Both the position numbers and the translations under genes were made by a program. From Maricaulis sp. (GTDB lineage: Bacteria; Pseudomonadota; Alphaproteobacteria; Caulobacterales; Maricaulaceae): a stretch of DNA of 64,000 nt. Below the pieces are notes generated by a model, which was given only the letters and a program-made list of their open reading frames with translations, had not been told where the DNA came from and did no database searches. Positions 43,421-52,261 of the stretch are shown here, piece by piece. Numbering within the stretch: position 1 is the first letter of the stretch; the number at the start of each line of letters is the position of its first letter. Location: the NCBI RefSeq assembly GCF_030149515.1, contig NZ_JASBRI010000028.1, positions 1 through 64,000 of the forward strand. Reading direction: 5' to 3'.

Positions 43421-44923
43421 ATGAGCGAGCGCGAATTTGACGTGGTGATCGTCGGCGCGGGCCTGTCCGGAATTGGTGCGGGCTATCACCTGCAAAAGCG
43501 TTGTCCCGCCCGGAGTTACACCATCCTGGAAGCGCGCGCGGCCATGGGCGGCACCTGGGACTTGTTCCGCTATCCCGGAATCCGCTCGGACAGCGACATG
43601 TACACGTTCGGCTATAATTTCCGGCCGTGGACAGGCGGAAAGGTGTTCGCCGACGGGCCTGCGATCCGGAACTATGTCGAGACCACGGCCCGGGACAACG
43701 GTATCGACAAGCATATCCGCTACGGGCATAGCGTCGTCGACGCCAATTGGGACAGTGCTGCCGCGCGCTGGCGCGTCATTGTCGAACATGAGGGCGAGCG
43801 GGTGGAATTCACCTGCCGCTTCCTGCTCCTTTGCTCGGGATATTATCGCTACGACCACGGCTATCTGCCCGACTTTGCGGGCATGGACGATTTCGAGGGT
43901 GCAATCCTGCACCCCCAGCTCTGGCCCGAGGATGCCGCCTATGCCGGCAAGAAGGTCGTTATCATCGGTTCGGGCGCAACGGCGGTAACCCTGGTGCCGG
44001 CGATGGCAGAGACCGCGGCGCATGTGACGATGCTGCAGCGCTCGCCCACCTATATCGCGGCACGGCCCTCGCGCGATGCGATCGCGGATACCCTGCGCAA
44101 ACTTCTGCCGGAGAAGATGGCCTACGCCCTGGCGCGGGCGAAGAACGTCGCGCTTGCGATCTATTTCTTCCAGCTCTCGCGGCGCTGGCCGGCATTCGTG
44201 AAACGCCAGGTGATCAAGCTGGTCAGGGATGAACTGGGGGACGAGTTCGACGTCGAGAAACACTTCACGCCGAGCTATAATCCCTGGGACCAGCGCTTCT
44301 GCCTGGCCCCTGACGGGGATTTTTTCCGGGCGCTGAAATCCGGCAAGGCGTCCATCACCACCGACCATATCGACCGTTTCACCGCGACCGGTATCCGGCT
44401 GACGTCCGGCGAGGAGATCGACGCGGACATCATCATTCCGGCAACCGGGCTGGAGATGCAGCTGGCGGGGGGCGCGCAGCTTCGCCTCGACGGCACTCCC
44501 GTCGCTGCACACGACCTCTTCACCTATCGGGGTATGATGCTGGGCAACATGCCTAATCTGGCCCTGGCCTTCGGCTATACGAATGCGTCCTGGACGCTGA
44601 AGGTCGATCTCACCTTCGAACGCGTCTGTCGCATGCTGAATCACATGGGCAGAACCGGTACGGATATCGCCGTGCCCATCCCGCCGGACGATCTGGAACC
44701 GGCGCCGCTGCTGGATTTTTCCTCCGGCTATGTCCGGCGGGCCCTCGCTTACCTGCCGCAGCAGGGCGCCAAGGCACCGTGGCGCACCTATCAGAATTAT
44801 GTCCAGGACATGCTGTCGATCCGTTATGGACGCCTGGAGGACGGGCATATGCGCTTCGCCCGGGCCGGCGAGTATGCTCCGCGCCTTACGCATACAGCGC
44901 TTGACCGGGACGCGGCGGAATGA
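43421..44923 (+). CDS. Flavin-containing/Baeyer-Villiger-type monooxygenase
   Basis: The 500-residue protein has an N-terminal FAD motif GAGLSGIGAGYHL, a NADPH motif GSGATAVTL (about residue 188), and between them FEGAILHPQLWP. The last fits the F-x-G-x-x-x-H-x-x-x-W-P fingerprint of Baeyer-Villiger monooxygenases and related FMOs. It would insert oxygen into a ketone to form an ester, or oxidise S/N centres. It overlaps the SDR gene by ATGA, and a hydrolase follows, suggesting a short ketone-degradation operon. Confidence 0.9.
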   Translation: MSEREFDVVIVGAGLSGIGAGYHLQKRCPARSYTILEARAAMGGTWDLFRYPGIRSDSDMYTFGYNFRPWTGGKVFADGPAIRNYVETTARDNGIDKHIRYGHSVVDANWDSAAARWRVIVEHEGERVEFTCRFLLLCSGYYRYDHGYLPDFAGMDDFEGAILHPQLWPEDAAYAGKKVVIIGSGATAVTLVPAMAETAAHVTMLQRSPTYIAARPSRDAIADTLRKLLPEKMAYALARAKNVALAIYFFQLSRRWPAFVKRQVIKLVRDELGDEFDVEKHFTPSYNPWDQRFCLAPDGDFFRALKSGKASITTDHIDRFTATGIRLTSGEEIDADIIIPATGLEMQLAGGAQLRLDGTPVAAHDLFTYRGMMLGNMPNLALAFGYTNASWTLKVDLTFERVCRMLNHMGRTGTDIAVPIPPDDLEPAPLLDFSSGYVRRALAYLPQQGAKAPWRTYQNYVQDMLSIRYGRLEDGHMRFARAGEYAPRLTHTALDRDAAE

Positions 44924-45750
44924 GCGATCGTTTTGAGTTCGAAGGCCGCACGGCGATCGTCACCGGTGCAGCCAGCGGGATCGGCGCGGCACTGGCCGAG
45001 GGCCTGGCCGGACGCGGCTGCAACCTCATTCTGACCGATATCGAAGCGAACGGGCTGGCACTGGTGGCCGAACGCGTGCGCCGGCCGGGCATGACAGCGG
45101 AAACCCATGCTTTCGATGTGGGTGATGCACAGGCGGTCAAGGCTTTCGCCCGGACGGTCGCGGCAAAGCATGACGAAGTCCATCTCCTGTTCAACAATGC
45201 CGGCGTGGCCGTTGGCGGCACGTTCGAACGAACCAGCGAGGCCGATTTCGACTGGCTGATGGGGATCAATTTCCAGGGCGTGGTGCGTATGACGCGTGCC
45301 TTCCTGCCCGTGATGAAACGCTCGGGCGAGGCGCAGATCGTCAATATTTCCAGCATTTTCGGCATCATCGCCCCGGCAGGGCAGACGGCCTATTCCAGTG
45401 CCAAATTCGCCGTGCGCGGCTTTTCCAGCGCCCTGCGGCACGAGCTTCACGGCACGCCCATCGGCGTGACGACCGTGCATCCCGGCGGCATTGCCACCAA
45501 CATAGCGGACCGTGCCCGCATGCCCGCCGACGCCAGCGAGGCGGAGATAGCGGACGGGAAAGACCGGGCCCGGCGGTCGCTGGTCATGCCGCCGCCTGAG
45601 GCGGCGGAGATCATCCTGCGAGGCGTGGAAAGGCGCAGGGCGCGCATCCTGGTCGGGCGCGACGCCCACACGCTGGCCATTCTCGAACGGCTTTTTCCGG
45701 TGACCTATTGGGGCGCGGTCCAGCGCTTTCTGGCACCCAAGACCGACTGA
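44920..45750 (+). CDS. Short-chain dehydrogenase/reductase
   Basis: The 276-residue Rossmann enzyme has the classical SDR motifs: TGAASGIG (NAD(P) binding), LLFNNAG, a catalytic Ser in NISSIFG and the Y-x-x-x-K in YSSAKFA. An Asp after the second strand (LTDIEANG) favours NAD over NADP. The probable role is oxidation of an alcohol to the ketone used by the upstream monooxygenase; this is inferred from the coupled arrangement. Confidence 0.93.
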   Translation: MSDRFEFEGRTAIVTGAASGIGAALAEGLAGRGCNLILTDIEANGLALVAERVRRPGMTAETHAFDVGDAQAVKAFARTVAAKHDEVHLLFNNAGVAVGGTFERTSEADFDWLMGINFQGVVRMTRAFLPVMKRSGEAQIVNISSIFGIIAPAGQTAYSSAKFAVRGFSSALRHELHGTPIGVTTVHPGGIATNIADRARMPADASEAEIADGKDRARRSLVMPPPEAAEIILRGVERRRARILVGRDAHTLAILERLFPVTYWGAVQRFLAPKTD

Positions 45751-45763
45751 CGGGGGCGTTGTG

Positions 45764-46726
45764 ATGTTGTCCATACTTGTCTGGATTGTGGCGATCGTGA
45801 CTGTGGTGGCGGCCGTCACGGTTCTGGCCGCCTGGCGCTTTTCGGCCGTGGTGGCCGGCAAGGCGGCTGCGGCGATCCCGCCGGCAGGGCGGTTCACCGA
45901 GGTGCCTGGCGGGCGCCTGCACTGGACAGAGAAGGGTGAGGGGCCGGCGGTGGTGATGATCCACGGGCTGGCGGGCAATCTTCACAATTTCACCTATGGC
46001 ATGCTCGACAGGCTCGCAGCTGCGGGCTATCGCGCCATCGCCATCGACCGGCCGGGTTGCGGCTGGTCCGAGCGCGACGGTGACGAGCAGGCGCGCATTC
46101 CGAACCAGGCGGCGATGATCGCGGCGCTGCTGGAAAAGGAGGGGATCGAGAAGCCGCTCCTGGTGGGCCATTCGCTGGGCGGGGCCGTGTCGCTGGCTCT
46201 GGCGCTCAACCATCCCGAACGTGTTGGCGGACTGGCCCTGGTTTCGGCGCTGGTCAAACCGCCCAAGGCCGCGTCGGACGCGTTTGCCGGCATCGATATC
46301 GCCAACCCGGCCATCCGGCGGGTCATTGCCCACACGCTGGCCATCCCGATGTCGATCCGCAATGGCGAGAAAACCCTGGCGATTATCTTCGGTCCGGATG
46401 CCGCGCCGGAGGATTTTCGCACCCGCGGCGGCGGGCTTCTCTCCCTGCGGCCGCGTGCCTTTTATGCGGCGGCCACCGATCTTAATGCGGTGGAAAAGGA
46501 CATGGCGTCGATCTCGGCGCGCCTCGCCGAGATCAGTGTGCCCGTGGGTCTCTTGTACGGCATGAAGGATCGCATCCTGTCCGCGCCCGAGCAGATCGAG
46601 GCTCTGCGTGCCGCCCTGCCGGACGCGGATGTCGAAACGGTGGAGGCTCGCGGGCACATGCCGATTGTCGTCGAGCCGGAACGGGTCTGCGCCTTTGTCG
46701 AACGCATGGCGGCGAGGGTCGGCTAG
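45764..46726 (+). CDS. Membrane-anchored alpha/beta hydrolase
   Basis: The 320-residue protein has an N-terminal membrane helix (about 3-25) and an alpha/beta-hydrolase domain: the oxyanion motif MIHGLAGNLHNFT, the nucleophile elbow VGHSLGG, the Asp in YGMKDRIL and the His in RGHMPIV. As the last gene of the monooxygenase-SDR operon it may hydrolyse the ester product. A GTG at 45761 directly precedes the ATG used. Its stop overlaps that of converging mnmH. Confidence 0.9.
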   Translation: MLSILVWIVAIVTVVAAVTVLAAWRFSAVVAGKAAAAIPPAGRFTEVPGGRLHWTEKGEGPAVVMIHGLAGNLHNFTYGMLDRLAAAGYRAIAIDRPGCGWSERDGDEQARIPNQAAMIAALLEKEGIEKPLLVGHSLGGAVSLALALNHPERVGGLALVSALVKPPKAASDAFAGIDIANPAIRRVIAHTLAIPMSIRNGEKTLAIIFGPDAAPEDFRTRGGGLLSLRPRAFYAAATDLNAVEKDMASISARLAEISVPVGLLYGMKDRILSAPEQIEALRAALPDADVETVEARGHMPIVVEPERVCAFVERMAARVG

Positions 46727-47781
46727 CGAAGGCCGAGAGAGCGGATCTGCCGGGCGGCAGTCTCGATACCGGCCGCATCCAGCCGCCCCACCGCGACCTT
46801 GGCATCGCGCCGGCCGTGGCGATGGCGTTTGCGGGCCCGGTTGTAGGCCGGGTCGTAGTGTGCCGTAATCAGCGCCTGTGCGAGGCCGTGCCAGTCGCCC
46901 TGTGCCGCCAGGTCATGCCAGGCCGCGATATCGGCTTTCGCATGGAACGGTTTTAGCCCGTCCAGTGCAGCGTCCAGCTTTTCCGTGTCGCCCATGAGGT
47001 CGGGATAGGCCGTGACCAGATAGCGGGCGCGTTCGGACACCGGCACGTTCACCACGATACGCGGTGCGGCCTGCATGGCCTGCCAGAGGCGCGGCGGCAC
47101 GCGCCGTTGGCCAACCTGTTTCGATTCCGCCTCGACGAAGACAGGCCTTTTCGGATCAAGATCGCGCAGAGCGGTGTGCAGGGCTGTGTCGAACGCCTTC
47201 TGGCTGGGCTGGGGCGTATGCGCAAAATCTCCGAAGATCGAACCGCGATGACGGGCCAGCCCTTCCAGATCGATCACCTGCTCGCCCTGCGCCGCGAGGG
47301 CCTTGAGAATGGCGGTCTTGGCCGTGCCCGTCTGCCCGTCGATCAACACGACGGGCAGGGGCGCGTCGTCCTCCAGCGCGGCGACTACCTGCTGCCGCCA
47401 GGTGCGGTATCCGCCCGCGACAAGGCTCACCTTCCAGCCCACCGAGGTCAGAACCAGCCCCATGGATTCCGAGCGCATACCGCCGCGCCAGCAATAGATC
47501 AGCGGCTTGAACACCTTGGGCCGGTCCGCCAGCGCCGTCTCGAGGTGGCGGGCAATATTGCGCGAAACCAGAGCGGCCCCCATGCGCCGCGCCTCGAAAA
47601 CGGAGACCTGCGTGTAATGGGTGCCGATGCGGGCGCGTTCCTCATCGTCGAGAACCGGCAGGTTGATGGCGCCGGGCAGATGGTCTTCCGCAAATTCCGA
47701 CGGCGAACGCACATCGATGACGGCATCGAAACGTTCCAATCCGGCCGCGGATAGGTCATCTGTGTAGACAAGGTGTGGCAT
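46723..47781 (-). CDS. mnmH: tRNA 2-selenouridine synthase
   Basis: MnmH replaces sulfur by selenium at the wobble 2-thiouridine of certain tRNAs, through a geranylated intermediate, using selenophosphate. The 352-residue protein has an N-terminal rhodanese domain (VIDVRSPSEFAEDHLPGAIN) with the catalytic cysteine in YCWRGGMRS, and a P-loop domain (GQTGTAKT). It is back to back with selD, the supplier of selenophosphate; the starts are 56 bases apart. Confidence 0.95.
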   Translation of the reverse strand: MPHLVYTDDLSAAGLERFDAVIDVRSPSEFAEDHLPGAINLPVLDDEERARIGTHYTQVSVFEARRMGAALVSRNIARHLETALADRPKVFKPLIYCWRGGMRSESMGLVLTSVGWKVSLVAGGYRTWRQQVVAALEDDAPLPVVLIDGQTGTAKTAILKALAAQGEQVIDLEGLARHRGSIFGDFAHTPQPSQKAFDTALHTALRDLDPKRPVFVEAESKQVGQRRVPPRLWQAMQAAPRIVVNVPVSERARYLVTAYPDLMGDTEKLDAALDGLKPFHAKADIAAWHDLAAQGDWHGLAQALITAHYDPAYNRARKRHRHGRRDAKVAVGRLDAAGIETAARQIRSLGLR

Positions 47782-47837
47782 GGGGGCCGGTCTCCTGATC
47801 CGCCGGCAGCTTAGCGAAAACGGAGTGTGAGAGGACG

Positions 47838-48881
47838 ATGGATGACACACGGGACATACGCCTGACATCGCTGGCCCATGGCGGGGGATGCGGCTGCAAG
47901 CTGGACCCGGGCGTGCTAACCGAAATTCTGGGAGCACCCTCGGGTTATCCCATGCCGGCAGAGCTTCTGGTCGATGCCGCCACGCGTGACGATGCCGCGG
48001 TCTGGCAGGTGAATGCCGAAACGGCGCTGGTGGCGACGACCGACTTCTTTACCCCCATCGTCGACGACCCCCGCGATTTTGGCCGTATCGCCGCAACCAA
48101 TGCGCTGTCGGACATCTATGCCATGGGGGCGGGCCCGATCTTCTGCCTCGCCATTGTCGGCATGCCGGTCAACAAACTGCCGCACGAGACGGTGCGGGCC
48201 ATACTCGAGGGTGGCCGGTCCGTGGCCGAGATCGCCGGTGCGCCGATCGCAGGCGGACATTCCATTGATGCGGCCGAACCGATCTATGGCCTGGTCGCAT
48301 TGGGCGTGATGCATCCTGAGCGGTTGCTCACCAATGCAGGCGCCAGGGCCGGGGACGTGCTGATCCTGGGCAAGCCGCTGGGCATCGGTATCTACTCCGC
48401 AGCCCTGAAGAAGGGAGAGCTGCCGGCGGAGGCCTATTCGGAGATGATTGCCTCGACGACCAGGCTGAATACGCCCGGCGCCGCACTGGCCGGAATGGCG
48501 GGCGTTCACGCAGTGACGGATGTGACCGGATTCGGCCTGTTGGGGCACGCCTCCGAGATGGCGCAGGGCAGCGGGGTTCGCGCAGTGATTGAGCGCGACA
48601 AGGTACCGGTTTTCGAGACGGCACGGCGATTGGCCGGTGCAGGCTTCAAGACCGGGGCCTCGGGACGCAACTGGAATGCTGTCGAACACCGGGTGACGGC
48701 GCCCGGCCTGGATGAAACAGAAAGGGCGCTGCTGTGCGACCCGCAGACCTCGGGCGGGCTCCTGGTCTCATGTGCGCCAGACGCGGCCGAGGCCGTATTG
48801 GCGGTGTTTCGCGAGCATGGCCATGATGCGGCTGCGACGATCGGGCATGTCGAGACGGGGCGTGGCGTTTCGGTGGCGTAG
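47838..48881 (+). CDS. selD: Selenide, water dikinase (selenophosphate synthetase)
   Basis: SelD makes selenophosphate from selenide and ATP. The 347-residue protein has the Gly-rich loop HGGGCGCKLDPGVL with the active-site Cys-Lys pair, DDAAVW, and ALSDIYAMGA. The catalytic position is Cys, not selenocysteine. With mnmH next to it and no selA or selB in view, the visible use of selenium is tRNA modification. Confidence 0.96.
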   Translation: MDDTRDIRLTSLAHGGGCGCKLDPGVLTEILGAPSGYPMPAELLVDAATRDDAAVWQVNAETALVATTDFFTPIVDDPRDFGRIAATNALSDIYAMGAGPIFCLAIVGMPVNKLPHETVRAILEGGRSVAEIAGAPIAGGHSIDAAEPIYGLVALGVMHPERLLTNAGARAGDVLILGKPLGIGIYSAALKKGELPAEAYSEMIASTTRLNTPGAALAGMAGVHAVTDVTGFGLLGHASEMAQGSGVRAVIERDKVPVFETARRLAGAGFKTGASGRNWNAVEHRVTAPGLDETERALLCDPQTSGGLLVSCAPDAAEAVLAVFREHGHDAAATIGHVETGRGVSVA

Positions 48882-48886
48882 GTCTT

Positions 48887-48908
48887 GGGCGGCGCCGGCA
48901 CGCCGCCC
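48887..48908. terminator. Hairpin between converging selD and DUF2145 genes
   Basis: GGGCGGCG (48887-48894) pairs with CGCCGCCC (48901-48908) around a six-base loop. It lies a few bases after the selD stop. It lacks a T-run, so Rho may assist. Confidence 0.5.
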
Positions 48909-48938
48909 CTCACGCGCTTGGCGGCCGCTCGAACTTTA

Positions 48939-49745
48939 TCAAGGAGACGGGGGTTCATCGCCGGGAAACCGCGCTTCGACTTCGAAGATCTCGTCGGCGA
49001 GGCTGAAGGCCTCCATGAAATCGGCGATCGAGGTGAAGGTGGCGATGTGAACCGGGCCCTCATGATCGTCGAAACGGATGCGCCGGTCGAACCATCGGGC
49101 CGTCAGGCGCTGCCACCAGCCGATACGCAACTCGGTAGGCGAGAAATAGGCGGCCAGATTGACCTTGATCTGCATCCGGTCCGTGCGCAGCCACGCAGCA
49201 GATGCGACAACATCGAGCAGGAACTCGGTGCAGTTCTGGAAACGCAGGTCTGTCGGGTTTGACAGAAGCGAATAGGCTGGCTGGTGCAGCGCGTCGTAGG
49301 TGTCCGAGGCAATGACGTCGAGAACGCGCACCTGCATTTGCGGGGTCGGCACGATAACACCGGCCTGCCCAACGGCATCGCCACGGGTGAAATCGAGCGG
49401 CCAGTCCTGAACCAGGCGGGACCGCCCGGTATCCTCTTCGTCATGATAGAGATTGTAGACGGCGTAACCGTATACCGTTTCGCCGTCGACGGTCTCGATC
49501 GGGCCGTAGACCCAGAAGGCCCCATGAGTATAGCGGATTCCGTCGGGCAGGTCCGCGCGCGGCCGGCCGGAGCGGAAGACCAGGGCAACATAGGCTCCGC
49601 GCTGTGCCAGTTCGCGCTCGATCTGTTTGGAGAAATCCGCCGCCTCGGCCAGTGTGAACCGGTCGACCGGCCGGCGGTCGCTCTCCGCTCCCGCCGGTTG
49701 GGCCAGACACGCAACGAGGATCAAACACGCAATGAGGCGGAGCAT
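48939..49745 (-). CDS. Secreted DUF2145 protein
   Basis: The 268-residue protein has a signal peptide (residues 1-20) and the DUF2145 signature: LAQRGAYVALVFRSGRPRADLP, DGIRYTHGAFWVYG and LLSNPTDLRFQNCTEFLLDV. A Cys-His pair in these motifs hints at a papain-like or NlpC-like fold, but this is not established. Its ATG overlaps the stop of the small upstream gene (TGATG). Confidence 0.85.
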   Translation of the reverse strand: MLRLIACLILVACLAQPAGAESDRRPVDRFTLAEAADFSKQIERELAQRGAYVALVFRSGRPRADLPDGIRYTHGAFWVYGPIETVDGETVYGYAVYNLYHDEEDTGRSRLVQDWPLDFTRGDAVGQAGVIVPTPQMQVRVLDVIASDTYDALHQPAYSLLSNPTDLRFQNCTEFLLDVVASAAWLRTDRMQIKVNLAAYFSPTELRIGWWQRLTARWFDRRIRFDDHEGPVHIATFTSIADFMEAFSLADEIFEVEARFPGDEPPSP

Positions 49746-50047
49746 CAGTCCTCGTCCGGTTGTGCCGCCCTGTCGACAATGACCGCTTCGTCCAGATTGA
49801 GCGGGGCGTGGCGCCTGCTCGGGCCGGCATCCCCATCGTGACGTGTATGGTAGGCGCGTGCCATTTGCTGGGCCTGATGGGCGTGATGCCGCTGGCGCGC
49901 CAATCGGGCCGGTTCCGCTGCCGGCGCCGTGGTGTCGCGGCGTTCTTCGGCTTCGGTCCCGTCGGCCTGTGCCGTCCGGAAGGTCTGGGCGTCGGCCGTG
50001 CCGGTAAAAAACGCCAGCGTTAGGGAGGAGAGAAGAAGAATGCGCAT
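49745..50047 (-). CDS. Small secreted His-rich protein
   Basis: The 100-residue protein has a signal peptide (1-20, TADA cleavage) and a polar mature part with a His/Gln cluster RQRHHAHQAQQMARAYHTRHD. No domain is recognised; metal binding is possible but only inferred from the histidines. It is coupled to the DUF2145 gene by an overlapping stop/start. Confidence 0.6.
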   Translation of the reverse strand: MRILLLSSLTLAFFTGTADAQTFRTAQADGTEAEERRDTTAPAAEPARLARQRHHAHQAQQMARAYHTRHDGDAGPSRRHAPLNLDEAVIVDRAAQPDED

Positions 50048-50136
50048 GCTCGCCCTGTGGTTAACGGGTCGTTAGCAGCAGGCTAGCACGCGATGGTGCG
50101 AAACCGGGAGGGAAAAATCGCCTCGTGGGGGAAGTG

Positions 50137-50502
50137 TCAGCCGGCGGGTTTGAAATCCATGAAGCTTTCCGGCGCGACCCACGTGCCGGGATAGTGTGTG
50201 TTGGCCCATTCGCACATTGCCACCAGTAGCGGGTGCAATCCGGCGCCCTTGCGTGTCAGCACATAGTCGAAACGGCGCGGGCGGGTCTGATAGAGCCGCC
50301 GTTCGACAAGCCCCGCCTGCTCCATCTTGCCCAAGCGGTCGGCCAGAATATTCGTCGTGATCCGCTCCGGAGAACTCAGAAACTCGGAATAGCGGCGCTT
50401 GCCGTTCACGAGGTCGCGCAGGATCACCAGGGTCCACTTGTCGCCGACAATCTCCAGCGTCGTGGCGATAGGACAACCCGATCTGTGTTCACCCATGGTC
50501 AT
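50137..50502 (-). CDS. HxlR family transcriptional regulator
   Basis: The 121-residue winged-helix protein has the HxlR signature CPIATTLEIVGDKWTLVILRDL, with an N-terminal Cys that is a redox sensor in some members, and the recognition region RITTNILADRLGKMEQAGLV. It is divergent from a GFA-family gene; the 78-base gap contains an inverted repeat that is a likely operator. It probably controls itself and the GFA gene. Confidence 0.92.
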   Translation of the reverse strand: MTMGEHRSGCPIATTLEIVGDKWTLVILRDLVNGKRRYSEFLSSPERITTNILADRLGKMEQAGLVERRLYQTRPRRFDYVLTRKGAGLHPLLVAMCEWANTHYPGTWVAPESFMDFKPAG

Positions 50503-50521
50503 ACGAACTCCATGTAACTTG

Positions 50522-50542
50522 TGACTTGCAATTTACAAGTCA
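50522..50542. promoter_or_regulatory. Inverted repeat, candidate HxlR operator
   Basis: TGACTTG (50522-50528) and CAAGTCA (50536-50542) form a 7-bp inverted repeat with a seven-base AT-rich spacer. A further AACTTG half-site lies just upstream at 50516-50521. It is centred in the divergent gap between the HxlR and GFA genes and is much more AT-rich than its surroundings. Confidence 0.6.
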
Positions 50543-50580
50543 TAGGTTAACGTCCTCTCTACCGATGCGAGGAGGATACC

Positions 50581-50997
50581 ATGGCCGGGATTTCGGGACG
50601 CTGTCTGTGCGGCGAGGTGAGTTATACAAGTGAGGCTGCGCCGCAGATGGCTGCGCACTGTTATTGCGTGGATTGCCGCAAATCGAGCGGGACCGGACAC
50701 TGTACCCATGTCGTGCTGGACGAGGCGAGCTTTTCACTCAAAGGAGAACCCCGGTTCTACGACCGGCCGACCGACAGTGGAAACAATGTCAGCCGCGGCT
50801 TCTGTCCAACCTGCGGCAGCGCAGTCTATTCGACCAATTCGTCCATGCCGGGCATGGTTTTCGTGCGCGCGTCCAGCCTGGACGATCCCGATACCATTCA
50901 GCCCGCCATGTCGGTGTATGCCAGCCGGGCGCCGTCCTGGGATCCGGTGAATCCGGACCTGCCGTCCTTTCCGGAAATGCCGCAGGGCCGCCCCTAA
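50581..50997 (+). CDS. GFA (glutathione-dependent formaldehyde-activating) family protein
   Basis: The 138-residue protein carries the zinc cysteines of the GFA/CENP-V fold: GRCLCGEVSY, HCYCVDCRKSSG and FCPTCGSAVYS. Some family members add glutathione to formaldehyde; the activity is often not confirmed. It is divergent from an HxlR regulator, in line with a response to reactive aldehydes or electrophiles. GAGGAGG precedes the ATG. Confidence 0.9.
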   Translation: MAGISGRCLCGEVSYTSEAAPQMAAHCYCVDCRKSSGTGHCTHVVLDEASFSLKGEPRFYDRPTDSGNNVSRGFCPTCGSAVYSTNSSMPGMVFVRASSLDDPDTIQPAMSVYASRAPSWDPVNPDLPSFPEMPQGRP

Positions 50998-51019
50998 CAA
51001 GCCATGGCCGGTCCGGAGC

Positions 51020-51808
51020 TTAGAGCGCGAACGTTCCGACGATGGGGATGTGATCGGAAGCCTTCGGCTTGCCGCGGGTGGCGCGCTGGATATCCACGCC
51101 TTCCAGACGGTCGGCGGCCTGGGGTGAGCAAAGCAGATGGTCGATGCGGATGCCGTGACCCTTCTGCCAGCGCCCGGCCTGATAGTCGTAGAACGTGTAC
51201 TGGTGGCCGCGCCCGTCCACCTGTTCGAAGGCCTCGGTATAGCCCAGCCACTTCAGCGCCCTGAATGCAGCGCGCGTTTGTGGCAGGGCGAGGGCGTCTT
51301 TCTCCCACTCGGCCATGTCCCAGCAATCGCTGTCGCGGGGAATGCAATTGTAGTCACCGGCGAGAATTGTGGGTTCCTCATAGGCCAGCAGGCGGCCGGC
51401 GTGGGCATACAGCCGCTCCATCCAGGCCAGCTTGTAATCGTATTTCGGCCCCGGTGCGGGATTGCCGTTGGGCAGGTAGATCGACGCAACGCGCACCGGG
51501 CCGGTCTCCGCGGAGATCACGGCCTCGAGATATCGCGCCTGCTCGTCCTCGTCGTCGCCCGGCAGTCGCGCCTGCACATCCTCTATGGGATGGCGCGAGA
51601 GGATGGCGACGCCGTTATAGGTCTTCTGCCCGTGCGCTTCGATATTGTAGCCAAGCCGCTCGATCTCCTCGCGCGGGAAGGCCTCATCCACGGTCTTGAT
51701 CTCCTGCAGGCAGGCCACGTCCGGCTTGGCGTCTTCCAGCCATTCGATCACATTGGGCAGGCGGGCCTTGATCGAATTGACGTTCCAGGAGGCTACGGTC
51801 AGGGTCAT
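51020..51808 (-). CDS. xth: Exodeoxyribonuclease III
   Basis: This DNA-repair nuclease cleaves at abasic sites and removes 3'-blocked ends. The 262-residue protein has the EEP-fold motifs SWNVNSIKAR, LQEIKTVDEAFP, SIYLPNGNP, GDYNCIP and IDHLLCS, with the C-terminal SDHIPI catalytic His-Asp. It is the XthA type. ATG 51808 was chosen because MTLTVASWNVNS is the family start; the frame is open to 51889. Confidence 0.95.
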   Translation of the reverse strand: MTLTVASWNVNSIKARLPNVIEWLEDAKPDVACLQEIKTVDEAFPREEIERLGYNIEAHGQKTYNGVAILSRHPIEDVQARLPGDDEDEQARYLEAVISAETGPVRVASIYLPNGNPAPGPKYDYKLAWMERLYAHAGRLLAYEEPTILAGDYNCIPRDSDCWDMAEWEKDALALPQTRAAFRALKWLGYTEAFEQVDGRGHQYTFYDYQAGRWQKGHGIRIDHLLCSPQAADRLEGVDIQRATRGKPKASDHIPIVGTFAL

Positions 51809-51913
51809 GACGGATATCGGTCTCGCTGCGGCAGGGTGGCAGCTTAAGCCGTTTCGCGGGCGAGAAAAGCGGGGAGGGCGGTCGGTCATGCAAAGGAAAG
51901 GCGCGGGCCGGTG

Positions 51914-52261
51914 ATGTCAGATACTGCGAAACCCGCGCTGATCTGGCTCATCCTGGCGTCGGTCGCTGTAGCGGGATTCGGCGTGGTAACGGCCGGCCTT
52001 TGGATCCCCGCGATCATGATGTTCGATGCGCCCGGGTCGACAGAGCAGCCGGCATTGGTCGCCTTCGCCGTCTATTCGGCTTCCGGTCCCGTCGCCTCGG
52101 CGATCGCGCTGCTGGCCGGATGGTGGCGCGCGGCCTTGGGGCGGCGCTTCTCTGCACTGAAATGGATGGTGGCCATCCCGATCGTGTGGCTGGTCGGCCT
52201 GTTGGGCTGGTTCGCGGCGATATCGGCCTTGTGCGGCGGGCAGTTCGACTGCCGGGTCTAG
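51914..52261 (+). CDS. Small integral membrane protein, function unknown
   Basis: The 115-residue protein has three hydrophobic segments (about 9-34, 46-68 and 82-104) and two cysteines near its C-terminus. I recognise no family. A GTG at 51911 directly precedes the ATG used. Its stop overlaps that of the converging nitroreductase gene. Confidence 0.65.
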   Translation: MSDTAKPALIWLILASVAVAGFGVVTAGLWIPAIMMFDAPGSTEQPALVAFAVYSASGPVASAIALLAGWWRAALGRRFSALKWMVAIPIVWLVGLLGWFAAISALCGGQFDCRV

